In this document: positions 18,801 through 28,182 of the stretch, one piece after another
Numbering within the stretch: position 1 is the first letter of the stretch
Layout of the letters: every line of letters begins with the position of its first letter
From: Tepidamorphaceae bacterium
GTDB taxonomy: Bacteria > Pseudomonadota > Alphaproteobacteria > Rhizobiales > JAKSCL01
Reading direction: 5' to 3'
NCBI GenBank assembly: GCA_028289445.1
Contig: JANQPO010000020.1
Location: 62,001 to 126,000, forward strand
DNA: 64,000 bases
Program-made: the position numbers and the translations under genes
The notes under the pieces: model-generated
The model's database searches: none
What the model saw: only the letters and a program-made list of their open reading frames with translations
What the model was told of the DNA's origin: nothing

Positions 18801-20126
18801 ATGAACGGCGCATTGATCGCGGACCTGGCACGACGGACGGATGACAAAGGACCGGTCACGATCGGGCTGGCGGGCGCCGGTCAGATGGGGACCGATATCG
18901 TCGTCCAAGTCGCTCAGATGCAAGGATTGCGCGTCGGTGCCATCGGCGAAATCGATCTGGAGGCGGCTCGATCCGCCGCCCGTCTCGCCGGATATGCGGA
19001 CGATGATGTCGTTGAGTGTAGCGCCCCCGACCGCATCGATGCGGCGATCGAAGCCAGCAAAGTCGCGCTCACCAGCGATCTGAATGCGCTGGCCGCCGCT
19101 GGGCGGATCGACGCGGTGATCGACGCTACCGGCAATCCGAATGTCGGCGCCGTCTTCGCGCGTTCGGCCATCCAAAACGGCAAGCATCTCGTCATGCTGA
19201 ATGTCGAAGCGGACATCTGCATTGGCCGCATGTTGAAGGCCGAGGCGGCGGTTGCGGGGGTCGTCTATTCGCTGGCCGCCGGCGACGAACCAGCCTGCAC
19301 GATGGAGATCGTTAACTTCGCATGCAGCCTCGGCCTCGATATCGTCGCCGCCGGCAAGGGTAAGAACAATCCGCTGAAGTTCGATGCCGCCCCCGCCGAC
19401 TATGCCGAGGAAGCGGCCCGACGCGACATGAACCCGCGCATGTTGGTCGAGTTCGTCGACGGCTCCAAGACGATGATCGAAATGGTGGCGCTCGCCAACG
19501 CCACGGGCCTCGTTCCCGACAAGCCTGGTATGCACGGACCCACGGCCGGGCTCGATGACTTGGCCTCCGTGTTGTGCCCGGTCGCCGATGGCGGCGTGCT
19601 GTCGCAAAAGGGCTGTGTCGATTATTCCATCGGCGCCGGCGTTGCGCCTGGCGTCTTCTGTATCGTCGAGGCGCGCCACCCCCGCGTGCTGGAGCGGTTG
19701 GTCGATCTTAAAGTGGGCAAAGGCCCTTATTTCACCCTTTACCGTCCCTATCATCTCACCAGTCTGGAGGTGCCGCTGACGGCGGCCCGCGCCGTACTCT
19801 ACGGGCGCGCCGACATGCAGCCGCTCGACGAACCGGTCGCCGAGGCGGTGGCCGTTGCCAAACGCGACCTTGCCGTAGGCGACACGCTCGGCATGATCGG
19901 CGAGACGGACTACCGCGGCTGGGCGATGACGGCATCCGATGCGGCCAGCGCGGATGCTCTGCCGCTCGGCCTGGCGGAACGCGCGAAAATCACGCGCCCG
20001 GTCAAAGCCGGGACCGCGCTGACTTACGCCGATTGCGTACCCGACGAGAACCTGGTCATCACACAATTGCGCGCCGAGCTGGACGCCCGTGACGTCGCGA
20101 AAGGCTTTCGGACGGCGGCGGAATAG
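18801..20126 (+). CDS. SAF-domain Rossmann oxidoreductase (homoserine-dehydrogenase-like)
   Basis: An NAD(P)-binding N-terminus (GLAGAGQMGTD, about 22-32) is followed by a central catalytic region and a C-terminal SAF-like domain (about 340-430, KRDLAVGDTLGMIGETDY). This family is usually annotated as homoserine-dehydrogenase-like or SAF-domain oxidoreductase and sits in sugar and polyol clusters. The exact substrate is not known to me. The ATG at 18801 has GGAGGA five bases upstream; an ATG at 18789 with AGGAGA is also possible. The FGGY kinase follows after 5 bases, so it opens the operon. Confidence 0.75.
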   Translation: MNGALIADLARRTDDKGPVTIGLAGAGQMGTDIVVQVAQMQGLRVGAIGEIDLEAARSAARLAGYADDDVVECSAPDRIDAAIEASKVALTSDLNALAAAGRIDAVIDATGNPNVGAVFARSAIQNGKHLVMLNVEADICIGRMLKAEAAVAGVVYSLAAGDEPACTMEIVNFACSLGLDIVAAGKGKNNPLKFDAAPADYAEEAARRDMNPRMLVEFVDGSKTMIEMVALANATGLVPDKPGMHGPTAGLDDLASVLCPVADGGVLSQKGCVDYSIGAGVAPGVFCIVEARHPRVLERLVDLKVGKGPYFTLYRPYHLTSLEVPLTAARAVLYGRADMQPLDEPVAEAVAVAKRDLAVGDTLGMIGETDYRGWAMTASDAASADALPLGLAERAKITRPVKAGTALTYADCVPDENLVITQLRAELDARDVAKGFRTAAE

Positions 20127-20131
20127 CGGTC

Positions 20132-21637
20132 GTGGCATCATCGGACCTGGTGCTCGGCATCGATGCCTCGACGACGGCCGTTAAGGCCATCGCCTTCGAT
20201 GAGACCGGAACGCCCCAGGCCCAGGCGCGCGCAACCTATCCCCTCCACACACCTGCGCCAGGGTTCTTCGAACAGGATGCCGAGGACTGGTGGACGGCGT
20301 TCCAGGACGCTGTGTCCACTGTCTGCAGCGGAATCGGCGGCGACCGCGTTCGCGCATTAGCAATCGGCGTACAACGCGAGACCTTCGTCCCGCTCGCTAC
20401 CGATGGACAACCCACACACCGCGCCATTCTCTGGCTCGACGAGCGCGCCCGCGCGGAAGTCGCCGAGTTGGGCGCTGAAATCGGCGCCGATCGCATCCAC
20501 GAGATTACCGGCAAACCGCCGGACCCGACGCCGTCCCTTTACGCCATGGCGTGGCTGAAGAAGCATCGGCCGGACGCGCTCAGCAACGCCGCCATGGTTG
20601 TGGATGTCCACGGATACCTTGTCCACAAGCTCACCGGTCAATGGACGACGTCCCTACCCGCCGCCGATCCGCTCGGTATTGTCGACGTAAAGGCCGGCGC
20701 ATTCGATGCCGATCTTGTTGCGGCGGCCGGACTGCGGCTCGACCAGTTGCCAGGTCTTGTACCGGGCGGCGAGAAGATCGGATCGCTTCTGCCTGATCAC
20801 GCCAGGGCGCTCGGTCTTCGTGACGATGTCCTCGTCATCGCCGGTGCGGGAGATGGCCAGGTGACCGGTCTCGGACTAGGCGCAATCGGGGGCGATAACG
20901 CCTATCTGTCGATTGGATCGGGGATCGTCACAGGCATGCTGTCCGACAGCTATCGGATCGACAGGGCGTTCCGCACTCTCGCCAGCTCCATCGGCGACGG
21001 GTTCATGCTGGAAACAGTCATCCGATCCGGCATGCAGTTTGTGGACTGGGTTGTGAACACGACTGGACAGTCCATCGAGGCGCTTGAGGATGCAGCGCTT
21101 GAGATAGACCCAGGCTCCGACGGGCTCCTAGCCGTCCCCTATTTCGCCGGCGTGATGAACCCCTATTGGGACCCGGCGGCGCGGGGCACGTTCACCGGAC
21201 TGTCGCTGGCCCATACTTCCGGCCATCTGTTCCGTGCCGTGCTTGAGGGTCTGGCTTTGGAACAGGCCGTCGCAACCGAGGCGATGGAAAAGAGCGTCGG
21301 TCGACGGGCGCAGCGGTTTGTCGCCTGCGGTGGTGGTTTGAAATCGCGCATCCTGCCCAAGGTGATGGCGGCAACCCTGAAGCGGCCAATCGCCGCTTCT
21401 CCGGTCGAAGAAGGTGTAGCGCTCGGCGCTGCCATCCTCGCAGCGCGCGGTGCCGGCTGGTTCGACGGCGTTGGGCCGGCCATTGAGGCCATGGTCACGC
21501 CGCCCGATCGGATTCACGCACCGGACCCCGCACTGACGGCCATCTATGAGCCTCTGGTTACGATCTATCGCGACCTCCACCCAAGCGTTGCGCCGCTTCA
21601 AGCGCGTTTGAGCGCGCGCGATACCGGCGTCTATTGA
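20132..21637 (+). CDS. FGGY-family carbohydrate kinase (first paralogue)
   Basis: ATP-dependent kinase of a small sugar or polyol, 501 residues from a GTG start. The N-terminal phosphate-1 motif is LGIDASTTAVKA. The catalytic base region is WLDERA and the C-terminal FGGY nucleotide site includes ACGGGLKS and EGVALGAAI. It is closely similar along its length to the kinase at 25291, so the two are paralogues in one island. The family covers glycerol, xylulose, ribulose and erythritol kinases; the island context favours a short polyol or ketose. Confidence 0.85.
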   Translation: MASSDLVLGIDASTTAVKAIAFDETGTPQAQARATYPLHTPAPGFFEQDAEDWWTAFQDAVSTVCSGIGGDRVRALAIGVQRETFVPLATDGQPTHRAILWLDERARAEVAELGAEIGADRIHEITGKPPDPTPSLYAMAWLKKHRPDALSNAAMVVDVHGYLVHKLTGQWTTSLPAADPLGIVDVKAGAFDADLVAAAGLRLDQLPGLVPGGEKIGSLLPDHARALGLRDDVLVIAGAGDGQVTGLGLGAIGGDNAYLSIGSGIVTGMLSDSYRIDRAFRTLASSIGDGFMLETVIRSGMQFVDWVVNTTGQSIEALEDAALEIDPGSDGLLAVPYFAGVMNPYWDPAARGTFTGLSLAHTSGHLFRAVLEGLALEQAVATEAMEKSVGRRAQRFVACGGGLKSRILPKVMAATLKRPIAASPVEEGVALGAAILAARGAGWFDGVGPAIEAMVTPPDRIHAPDPALTAIYEPLVTIYRDLHPSVAPLQARLSARDTGVY

Positions 21638-21676
21638 CAAGCCGCACCGCCTCCGCAAGGTTATGAACAAATGAAA

Positions 21677-21703
21677 CGTTGATGTAACAATTGTACATCG
21701 ACG
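21677..21703. promoter_or_regulatory. Palindromic operator candidate before the ABC genes
   Basis: The sequence reads as CGTTGATGTA, then ACAATTG, then TACATCGACG: an inverted repeat of about ten bases per arm around CAATTG, with one mismatch and one extra base. It lies in the 136-base gap between the first kinase and the first permease, just upstream of the GGGAGG ribosome site. A SorC/EryD-type repressor site is the natural reading, but it is not proven. The arms differ from the repeat at 18747. Confidence 0.45.
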
Positions 21704-21773
21704 CATAACCGGGAGGATGCGGGTTGACCGAAACCCGTGTGCGGCAACGCCGCTTGAACGAGCGGGCCAGTCA

Positions 21774-22691
21774 GTGAGCGACATCGCGACCGTGGCGGCG
21801 GCAACGGAGCGGCGCTTTCGCATGCCGCGTTTCCTGTCGTCGGAACACCCGTTTCCCTGGCTTTTACCGCTGATCTCGATGTTGATCGTCTTCGGCATCT
21901 ATCCCCTTCTTTACGCCTTTTGGATGTCGCTGCATCAGCGCAACCGCATCAAACGGGTCGACGAGTTCGTTTGGTTCAAAAACTGGGGAACGGCTTTCGG
22001 CGACGATCGCGTCTGGAACGCATTTCAGGTGACGATGACCTACACGCTGTCGGCGCTGGTCATTCAACTCGCGCTCGGTCTGGCGATCGCCATGTTGTTG
22101 GACTCCGACCGCAAGGGTTACGGCATCCTACGCGGACTGATGACGCTCCCGCTCGTCGTGCCACCGGCGGTCGCCGGTATGATGTTCCTTCTGATGGAAG
22201 ACGGCTCGTTCGGCGTCTTGAGCCACTATCTCTATGCCTTCGGTTTGCTGTCGCCGGAGCGGCCGATCCTTGCCACCGGCTCGACGGCGCTTATGGGCGT
22301 CCTTCTCGCCGATATCTGGCAATGGACGCCGTTCATGGTGCTGATCATGCTGGCAGGGCTGCGCGCCTTGCCCAAGGAACCGTTCGAGGCGGCGGCCATC
22401 GACGGCGCCAATTCCTGGCAGATGTTCCGGCGGCTGACCTTGCCGATGCTGTCGAAGGTCATCGCCGTTGCCGTTCTGATCCGCGGCGTCGATCTCTTCC
22501 GCATCTTCGACTACGTCTACGTCATGACCTCTGGCGGACCCGGAACGGTCACGGAGACGATGTCCGCCTATGCCGGCCGTATCTTCATGACCGGCAACTT
22601 CCCCTACGCGGCGACACTGGCGCTGTTGACGCTGCTGATCATCTTCGTCGTCGCCAACATCTTCATCCAGGTTTTCAAGGTGCGCTTCTGA
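21774..22691 (+). CDS. ABC sugar permease (UgpA/MalF type)
   Basis: Six-helix inner-membrane permease of a carbohydrate ABC importer. The cytoplasmic EAA loop FEAAAIDGANSWQMFRRLTLP is visible at about 60% of the length. The start is unclear: the frame opens at ATG 21717, but GGGAGG abuts that ATG with no spacing, so I prefer GTG 21774. That GTG overlaps the stop of a 17-codon upstream frame (21724-21777), which would explain translation by coupling. Homologues often begin still later, near MPRFLSSEHP (21822). The second permease follows with a 1-base overlap. Confidence 0.85.
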   Translation: MSDIATVAAATERRFRMPRFLSSEHPFPWLLPLISMLIVFGIYPLLYAFWMSLHQRNRIKRVDEFVWFKNWGTAFGDDRVWNAFQVTMTYTLSALVIQLALGLAIAMLLDSDRKGYGILRGLMTLPLVVPPAVAGMMFLLMEDGSFGVLSHYLYAFGLLSPERPILATGSTALMGVLLADIWQWTPFMVLIMLAGLRALPKEPFEAAAIDGANSWQMFRRLTLPMLSKVIAVAVLIRGVDLFRIFDYVYVMTSGGPGTVTETMSAYAGRIFMTGNFPYAATLALLTLLIIFVVANIFIQVFKVRF

Positions 22692-23584
22692 TGGAGCCGT
22701 CGCACGCATCGCGCACCCTTCGCGACATTGTCGCCGTCCTGGTGGTGGCAATCTTCATGTTCCCGATCCTGTGGTGGGGGCTGAATTCCATCAAGCCTTA
22801 CTCGGCGATCTTCGACAAGGACGGGCCGGTCTACCTCGACTTCGAGCCGACGCTCGACAATTACCGGGTCACGATGATGGGCGTGTCGCGCGTCGAACTG
22901 GCGATCCAGGACGGCGGCGGCACCTACGGCGCCGGCGGCGCATCGTCCTACGATTCACGCCAGACCATCCTCGACTCCATCATCGTTTCCGTCGGCTCGA
23001 CGATCATCTCGGTTTTCTTGGCAACGCTTGCCGCCTATGCCCTTTCGCGCATGGCCATGCGCGGCAAACAGCATTTTATCTTCTGGGTGTTGTCGCAGCG
23101 CTTCATGCCGCCGATCGCCATCGTCATTCCGCTTCTGTTCATGTTTCGCGACATGGGGCTCAGAGACACCCATTTCGGGCTGATCCTAGCGCATGTGCTG
23201 ATCAACCTGCCGCTCGCGGTCTTGCTGTTGAAGTCGTTCTTCGACGACGTGCCGAAGGATGTCGACGAGGCGGCGATGATCGACGGCGCGACCCGTTGGC
23301 AGAGCTTCCGGCGCGTCGTTCTGCCCATGGTGCGCGGCGGCGTCGCGGCGACGGCGGTGCTCTGTTTCATCTTCTCGTGGACCGAGTTCATGCTGTCGCT
23401 CTATCTGACGACCTCGATCCGCACATTGCCCGTCAAGATCACGACATTCGTAACGTCGACCGGCACCGAATGGGGTTTCATCACCGCGCTCGGCACCACC
23501 GCCATTCTGCCGGCCTTCGTGTTCATCCTTCTCGTCCAGCGCCATCTGGTCCGTGGGCTCACCCTCGGCTCGCTCAAAGAGTGA
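22691..23584 (+). CDS. ABC sugar permease (UgpE/MalG type)
   Basis: Second permease of the importer, 297 residues, with its start overlapping the previous stop (TGATG). The EAA loop DEAAMIDGATRWQSFRRVVLP is present, as is the typical C-terminal RHLVRGLTLGSLKE. It carries an insertion with many Gly and Ser residues at about 75-90 (GGGTYGAGGASSYDS), in the region between the first membrane segment and the core. Between its stop and the binding-protein gene lie 57 bases with an AGGGAGGA ribosome site. Confidence 0.9.
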   Translation: MEPSHASRTLRDIVAVLVVAIFMFPILWWGLNSIKPYSAIFDKDGPVYLDFEPTLDNYRVTMMGVSRVELAIQDGGGTYGAGGASSYDSRQTILDSIIVSVGSTIISVFLATLAAYALSRMAMRGKQHFIFWVLSQRFMPPIAIVIPLLFMFRDMGLRDTHFGLILAHVLINLPLAVLLLKSFFDDVPKDVDEAAMIDGATRWQSFRRVVLPMVRGGVAATAVLCFIFSWTEFMLSLYLTTSIRTLPVKITTFVTSTGTEWGFITALGTTAILPAFVFILLVQRHLVRGLTLGSLKE

Positions 23585-23641
23585 CCATGGCCTGGACGGG
23601 ATCCAATCAGTGAGTCTCAAACCAAGGGAGGAAACCCAAGA

Positions 23642-25180
23642 ATGAGTTTCAAAGATCACGACAAGCGAACTTTCGTCGTCGATGCCTGCAACGACTTCAC
23701 AGCGCGGCGCATCACCAAACGCGACTTCTTGAGAAAGATGGCGCTGGCCGGAGTCGGGTTCTCGACATTCTCTGCCGGCATGCTCGGTGGGCGCCGTCCC
23801 TTCAACGGCCTGACCGGTCTCGGCACGCCCGAGGCGCGCGCTGCAGGCCACACCGATGTCGAGAAGTGGCTGAAGGAAGTCGGCGGCAAGTACTCCGGCA
23901 CCAAGATCCGCTATTCGACGGAAGCTACGCCGCCCTCAATCGTCGCCAACCAGTTGGCGCAGGAAGAGTTCACCAAGCTCACCGGCATTGAGGTGGAAGT
24001 CGAGATCGTGCCGCTTGAGCAGGTGCTCGCAAAGGCCACGCAGGACGTGCAGGGCCAGCTCGGCACCTACGACCTCTACTATCTCGATCAATCCTGGATG
24101 GCGACCTTCGCGCCGGACACGATCGATCCGACGGAGTACTACGCCTCGGATTCAGAACTCGCGATGCCGGACTTCGACTGGGACGACTTTTCCAAGCCGC
24201 TGGTCGATGGCATTGCCATGTACGAAGGCAAGATGGTCGGCATTCCGTTCGACATCCCGATCGCGATCCTGATGTACCGCAAGGACCTCTTCGACAAGTA
24301 CTCCATCGAGGTGCCGGCGACGATGGAAGCCTATATGGAGGCCGCCCGCATCATCACCGAGGGCGAAAAGGACAACAACGTCTACGGCAACGCGTTCCAG
24401 GCCCGGTCCGGCCACTATTCGCTCGAATGCGACTGGACCATCTTCCTGTGGGGCCATGGCGGCTCGATCTTCAATGCCGATAACCTGTTCTCCGGCAATG
24501 ACGATTTCGGCATCCAAGGTCTTGAGTACTATCAAAAGATGCTGGCCGACTATACGCCGCCGGCGGCGACCACCTGGACCTGGGACGGCCAGTTCCAGGC
24601 GATGCAGCAGGGCCAATCGGCGATGTGCATTTCCTGGGGCGAGTTCTTCCCGGGCATGGACGCCAACGAGTCGAAGGTTCAGGGCCTCATGGAGCACGCC
24701 CGTCCGCCGGTCGAAACGAACGGGCGCCGCCCGGTCGAGCAGGCCGGCTTCGGCGAAATCCCGGCCGTCGGCCACCAAGGCGGCTCGGTGATCGGGCTTT
24801 CGGCCTACTCGAAGAACAAGGAAGCCGCCTGGATCTTCATGCAATGGGCGTGCTCTAAGGACGTCATGGCCCGCGTTTCGACGCTGGGCGGCGGCGCCTC
24901 GCCGATGCGGCTGTCTTCGTTCGAGGACCCGCGCGTCAAGGAAAAGGCCGTCGTCGGTCCAGGCACGACGCGGCACTTCGACACCATCAACTGGACGATC
25001 AACAACGCCATGGGCTCAGAGCCGGACATGCCGTTGTGGGCGGAACTTGCCAACAACGACATCCCGGTCACGCTCGGCAAGCTTTTGACCGGCCAGGACT
25101 ATGACGGGTCCGCGAAAGCGGCAATGGACGAGCTGGCCCAGGTCGTCGACCAAAAGGTTGCCGACGCGGGTCTGCGCTAG
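23642..25180 (+). CDS. ABC sugar-binding protein (extracellular family 1), Tat-like signal
   Basis: Periplasmic ligand receptor of the importer, 512 residues. The N-terminus ITKRDFLRKMALAGVGF resembles a twin-arginine signal (K-R-D-F-L-R) followed by a hydrophobic stretch, and cleavage is likely after PEARAAG near residue 69. The mature part shows the family-1 pattern: EEFTKLTGIEVEVEIVP near the start and QGQSAMCISWGEF in the hinge region. The length and Tat-like signal are typical of alphaproteobacterial polyol and oligosaccharide receptors. A strong hairpin follows the stop. Confidence 0.88.
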   Translation: MSFKDHDKRTFVVDACNDFTARRITKRDFLRKMALAGVGFSTFSAGMLGGRRPFNGLTGLGTPEARAAGHTDVEKWLKEVGGKYSGTKIRYSTEATPPSIVANQLAQEEFTKLTGIEVEVEIVPLEQVLAKATQDVQGQLGTYDLYYLDQSWMATFAPDTIDPTEYYASDSELAMPDFDWDDFSKPLVDGIAMYEGKMVGIPFDIPIAILMYRKDLFDKYSIEVPATMEAYMEAARIITEGEKDNNVYGNAFQARSGHYSLECDWTIFLWGHGGSIFNADNLFSGNDDFGIQGLEYYQKMLADYTPPAATTWTWDGQFQAMQQGQSAMCISWGEFFPGMDANESKVQGLMEHARPPVETNGRRPVEQAGFGEIPAVGHQGGSVIGLSAYSKNKEAAWIFMQWACSKDVMARVSTLGGGASPMRLSSFEDPRVKEKAVVGPGTTRHFDTINWTINNAMGSEPDMPLWAELANNDIPVTLGKLLTGQDYDGSAKAAMDELAQVVDQKVADAGLR

Positions 25181-25191
25181 GCTACAAGCAT

Positions 25192-25221
25192 TCAGCGGGC
25201 CGGTTCGCACCGGCCCGCTGA
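25192..25221 (+). terminator. Perfect 13-bp hairpin after the binding-protein gene
   Basis: TCAGCGGGCCGGT, loop TCGC, then the exact complement. There is no U-run, so this is more likely an mRNA-stabilising or attenuating stem that raises binding-protein expression over the downstream kinase than a full terminator. It begins 11 bases after the stop codon. Confidence 0.7.
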
Positions 25222-25290
25222 GCGTTACAATGATTGCGCTTGCGGCCTGCCGTTGGCGCCAAGAACGATGAATAGAAGCCATCGATTGTC

Positions 25291-26820
25291 ATGCCCGACC
25301 GCGATCTTGTCATCGGAATCGACTCATCTACCTCCGCCACCAAAGCGATTGCCTTCGACGCGGCCGGGCGATCTGTGGCGGAAGGCCGGGCGCCGATTGA
25401 ACTCGCCAATCCGGCGCCCGGCTGGTTCGAACAAGACCCCGCCGATTGGTGGGGCTCGACGGTTAGCGCGCTGCAAACCGTTAGAGGGGCCGTCGATCCG
25501 GCGCGAATTGCTGGCGTCGCGATTTCCAATCAGCGCGAGACTTTCGGCCTATTCGACGAAAAGGGAGCGGCGCTGCGTCCGGGCATGGTGTGGCTCGACG
25601 AACGGGCGAAGGCCGAAATGCGGTCGTTCGCCGATGCTTTCGGTCCGGACCGGCTGCATGCGATCTCCGGCAAGCCGATGGATATCACGCCGGGCTTACC
25701 CCTTTTCGTTTGGCTGAAGGCGCACGAACCCGATGTCTGGAGCCGCTTCGCCAAGGCGGCCGACGTGAATGCGTATTTGACCTTCCACCTGACCGGAGAA
25801 TGGGCAACGCCGATGGCGTCCGCCGATCCTTCGGGCATGACCGACATCGCCAATGATAGCTGGTCGTCGGACCTTCTTTCGGCCGTCGATCTTCAATCGC
25901 ATCGCCTCTCTCGCATCGTTACGCCCGGCAATGTCATGGGAACGGTTCATGACGACGGCGCACAGGCGACAGGCCTGCCGGCCGGCACGCCGGTGATCGC
26001 CGGTGGCGGTGACGGTCAGTGCGCCGGTACGGGTACCAATGTCTTGGGGTCCACGGCCGCCTATTTGAACCTTGGAACCGCGATGGTCTCAGGCTGCTAC
26101 AGCCCTGCCTACGCGCACGACCGGGCCTTTCGTACCATGCGGGCGGTCGCCGAGACCGGCTTCATTCTGGAGAGCTGCTTGAGGACCGGCACCTATCTTG
26201 TCGACTGGATCGTTTCAAACCTGTTCGGCTTCGACAAGGACAACGCTCCAAACGTCTTGAGCGACCTGGAAGCGGAAGCGACCAGCTCGCCGGTCGGCGC
26301 CAACGGTCTGATGCTCGTGCCCTATTGGTCGGGGTCCATGACGCCCCACTGGGACATGGATGCACGCGGTGTCTTTGCCGGCTTTAACGCGTTTCATACC
26401 CGCGGCGACATGTATCGCGCCGTGTTGGAGGGGATGGCGCTCGACCAGGCTCTTGTGACTGCCGACGCCGAACGGGCGATGGGGCGACCGATCGATCGCT
26501 ATATCGCGATCGGCGGCGGTGCCGCGTCCGATCTCTGGTGCCAGATCTTCGCCGATGCTAGCGGTCGGCCGGTGGATCGCTCGACGACGATCGAGGCCTC
26601 CGCGCTTGGCGCCGCGATGGCTGCCGCGACGGGCGCCGGCTGGTTCGCAACGGTTGCAGAGGCGGCTGCGGCCATGTCCGGTCCGATCGTAACGCGTTTC
26701 GAGCCGCAAGCCGACAGCCGCGATCGCTACCGGGACTTGCTGGACCTCTACCGCGATTTGTGGCCGCGCCTTTCAGAGTGGAACACGCGGCTCGCCCGGT
26801 TCGCGGAGGCAAGGCCGTGA
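25291..26820 (+). CDS. FGGY-family carbohydrate kinase (second paralogue)
   Basis: A 509-residue kinase with the motif VIGIDSSTSATKAIAFD at the N-terminus, WLDERA in the substrate site and AIGGGAASDLWCQ / EASALGAAM in the nucleotide-binding half. It resembles the kinase at 20132 throughout, including the unusual PAPGWFEQDPADWW block (PAPGFFEQDAEDWW in the other). Two such paralogues in one island suggest two related substrates or two successive phosphorylations. Its end overlaps the next gene by 4 bases (GTGA). Confidence 0.85.
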   Translation: MPDRDLVIGIDSSTSATKAIAFDAAGRSVAEGRAPIELANPAPGWFEQDPADWWGSTVSALQTVRGAVDPARIAGVAISNQRETFGLFDEKGAALRPGMVWLDERAKAEMRSFADAFGPDRLHAISGKPMDITPGLPLFVWLKAHEPDVWSRFAKAADVNAYLTFHLTGEWATPMASADPSGMTDIANDSWSSDLLSAVDLQSHRLSRIVTPGNVMGTVHDDGAQATGLPAGTPVIAGGGDGQCAGTGTNVLGSTAAYLNLGTAMVSGCYSPAYAHDRAFRTMRAVAETGFILESCLRTGTYLVDWIVSNLFGFDKDNAPNVLSDLEAEATSSPVGANGLMLVPYWSGSMTPHWDMDARGVFAGFNAFHTRGDMYRAVLEGMALDQALVTADAERAMGRPIDRYIAIGGGAASDLWCQIFADASGRPVDRSTTIEASALGAAMAAATGAGWFATVAEAAAAMSGPIVTRFEPQADSRDRYRDLLDLYRDLWPRLSEWNTRLARFAEARP

Positions 26821-28157
26821 CCGCCGCCTCCCAAGCCGCCACGAACAACTTGAACGCGTTGATCGAGGATGTCGTCACCGGCCGCTGGATCGACCCCGAA
26901 ACCGGACGGCCCGGCCAGGTGCCCTGCCGCATGATCGAACTAGCCGACTCACTTGACGGCGGCGAGGCCGACTACGTGGCGACGATGGACATCGGGCCGG
27001 CACCCGTTGTCGTGTCGGACGAGAACACCCATGAGGCGATGGGACGGCGCGTGGCGCGCGCGCTGAAGGCGATCCACTCCGAGATCGTGCTGCCGGGCGA
27101 TACACACCCGGACGAGGCGACGGTTGCCGACCTTCGCCGCCGGCTCGCGGCTGCATCGGGCGTGGTCGCCGTCGGATCCGGCTCGTTGACCGATTGCTGC
27201 AAGTACGCCGCCCATCTCGATGGCAAACCACTGGTCACCTTCGGGACGGCGGCCTCCATGAACGGCTACGCCGCCGAGACCGCGTCCATCATGCTGTCCT
27301 CGGGCTTGAAGGCTTCGCTGCCGGCCACTGCGCCGCGTGGGCTTTTCCTCGATCTGACTGTCTCGGCCGAGGCACCGGCCTGGCTTTCAGCGGCAGGTCT
27401 GGGCGACAGTCTCTGCCGCTCCACCGCGCAGATCGACTGGTGGACATCGCACCGCCTCTTCGGCTCGTCCTACTCCGTCACGCCTTACGCGCTTCAGGCT
27501 GAAAGCGAGGCGGAGATGATGAAGACCGCCGGTGGTCTGGGCATCGGCGACCTCACCGCGGTGGGCCATCTGCAACGCGTCCTGACGCTGTGCGGACTTG
27601 GCGTCTGTTTCACCGGGTCGTCGCATCATGGGTCCATGGGCGAGCATCTGATTTCGCATTGGATCGATATGTTTGCCGGAGACCGGCATCCGGGAACCAG
27701 CCACGGCCAGCAGGTGGGCATCGCGTCGCTTGCCATGGCCCGCCTGCAGCAGGATATCCTGTCACGCGAAACACCGCCGCACGTGATGCCGACTCGTATC
27801 GACCAAGCCGATCTGGATCGCCGCTATGGTGCGGAGTTGGGCGGGCTTTGCGCGGTGGAAATGCAGAAAAAGGCGCTCGATCAGGCGGCTGCCGACGCCT
27901 TGAACGCCAAACTGGGTGACATGTGGCCCTCGCTGCGCCGGGAAACACAGGCGTTTGCCGTTTCGGTCGCCGAAATGGAGCGGACACTGAGCGCGGCAGG
28001 CGGCCCGACGACGGCTGCCGAACTTGGCCTGGCGAGAGACATCTGGGCGGATGCAATTCGCTACGCGCGGGAAATCCGCGGGCGTTGGTCGTTTCTCGAC
28101 CTTGCGGCCGATGCCGATTTGCTGGACGGTTTTGTGGCGCACGAGATAGCGCGTTGA
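26817..28157 (+). CDS. sn-glycerol-1-phosphate dehydrogenase-like (AraM/EgsA family)
   Basis: Iron- or zinc-type alcohol dehydrogenase fold, 446 residues from the GTG at 26817 inside the kinase stop. The NAD-binding block VAVGSGSLTDCCKYAA and the FGTAASMNGYAA loop are typical of AraM-type glycerol-1-phosphate dehydrogenases. Metal ligands are expected at the Asp of GLGDSLCR and the His residues of GSSHHGSMGEH and GTSHGQQVG. AraM interconverts dihydroxyacetone phosphate and sn-glycerol-1-phosphate, so a polyol-phosphate oxidation after the kinase step is likely. Confidence 0.8.
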   Translation: MTAASQAATNNLNALIEDVVTGRWIDPETGRPGQVPCRMIELADSLDGGEADYVATMDIGPAPVVVSDENTHEAMGRRVARALKAIHSEIVLPGDTHPDEATVADLRRRLAAASGVVAVGSGSLTDCCKYAAHLDGKPLVTFGTAASMNGYAAETASIMLSSGLKASLPATAPRGLFLDLTVSAEAPAWLSAAGLGDSLCRSTAQIDWWTSHRLFGSSYSVTPYALQAESEAEMMKTAGGLGIGDLTAVGHLQRVLTLCGLGVCFTGSSHHGSMGEHLISHWIDMFAGDRHPGTSHGQQVGIASLAMARLQQDILSRETPPHVMPTRIDQADLDRRYGAELGGLCAVEMQKKALDQAAADALNAKLGDMWPSLRRETQAFAVSVAEMERTLSAAGGPTTAAELGLARDIWADAIRYAREIRGRWSFLDLAADADLLDGFVAHEIAR

Positions 28158-28182
28158 CGGGGACAATGAGGGGCAAGCCGGA

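Noticed and set aside
18693-20141. A 482-codon open frame on the minus strand opposite the SAF-domain gene
   Set aside because: The plus-strand protein has Rossmann and SAF motifs and a good ribosome site; the minus-strand translation looks random and rich in Arg, Gly and His.
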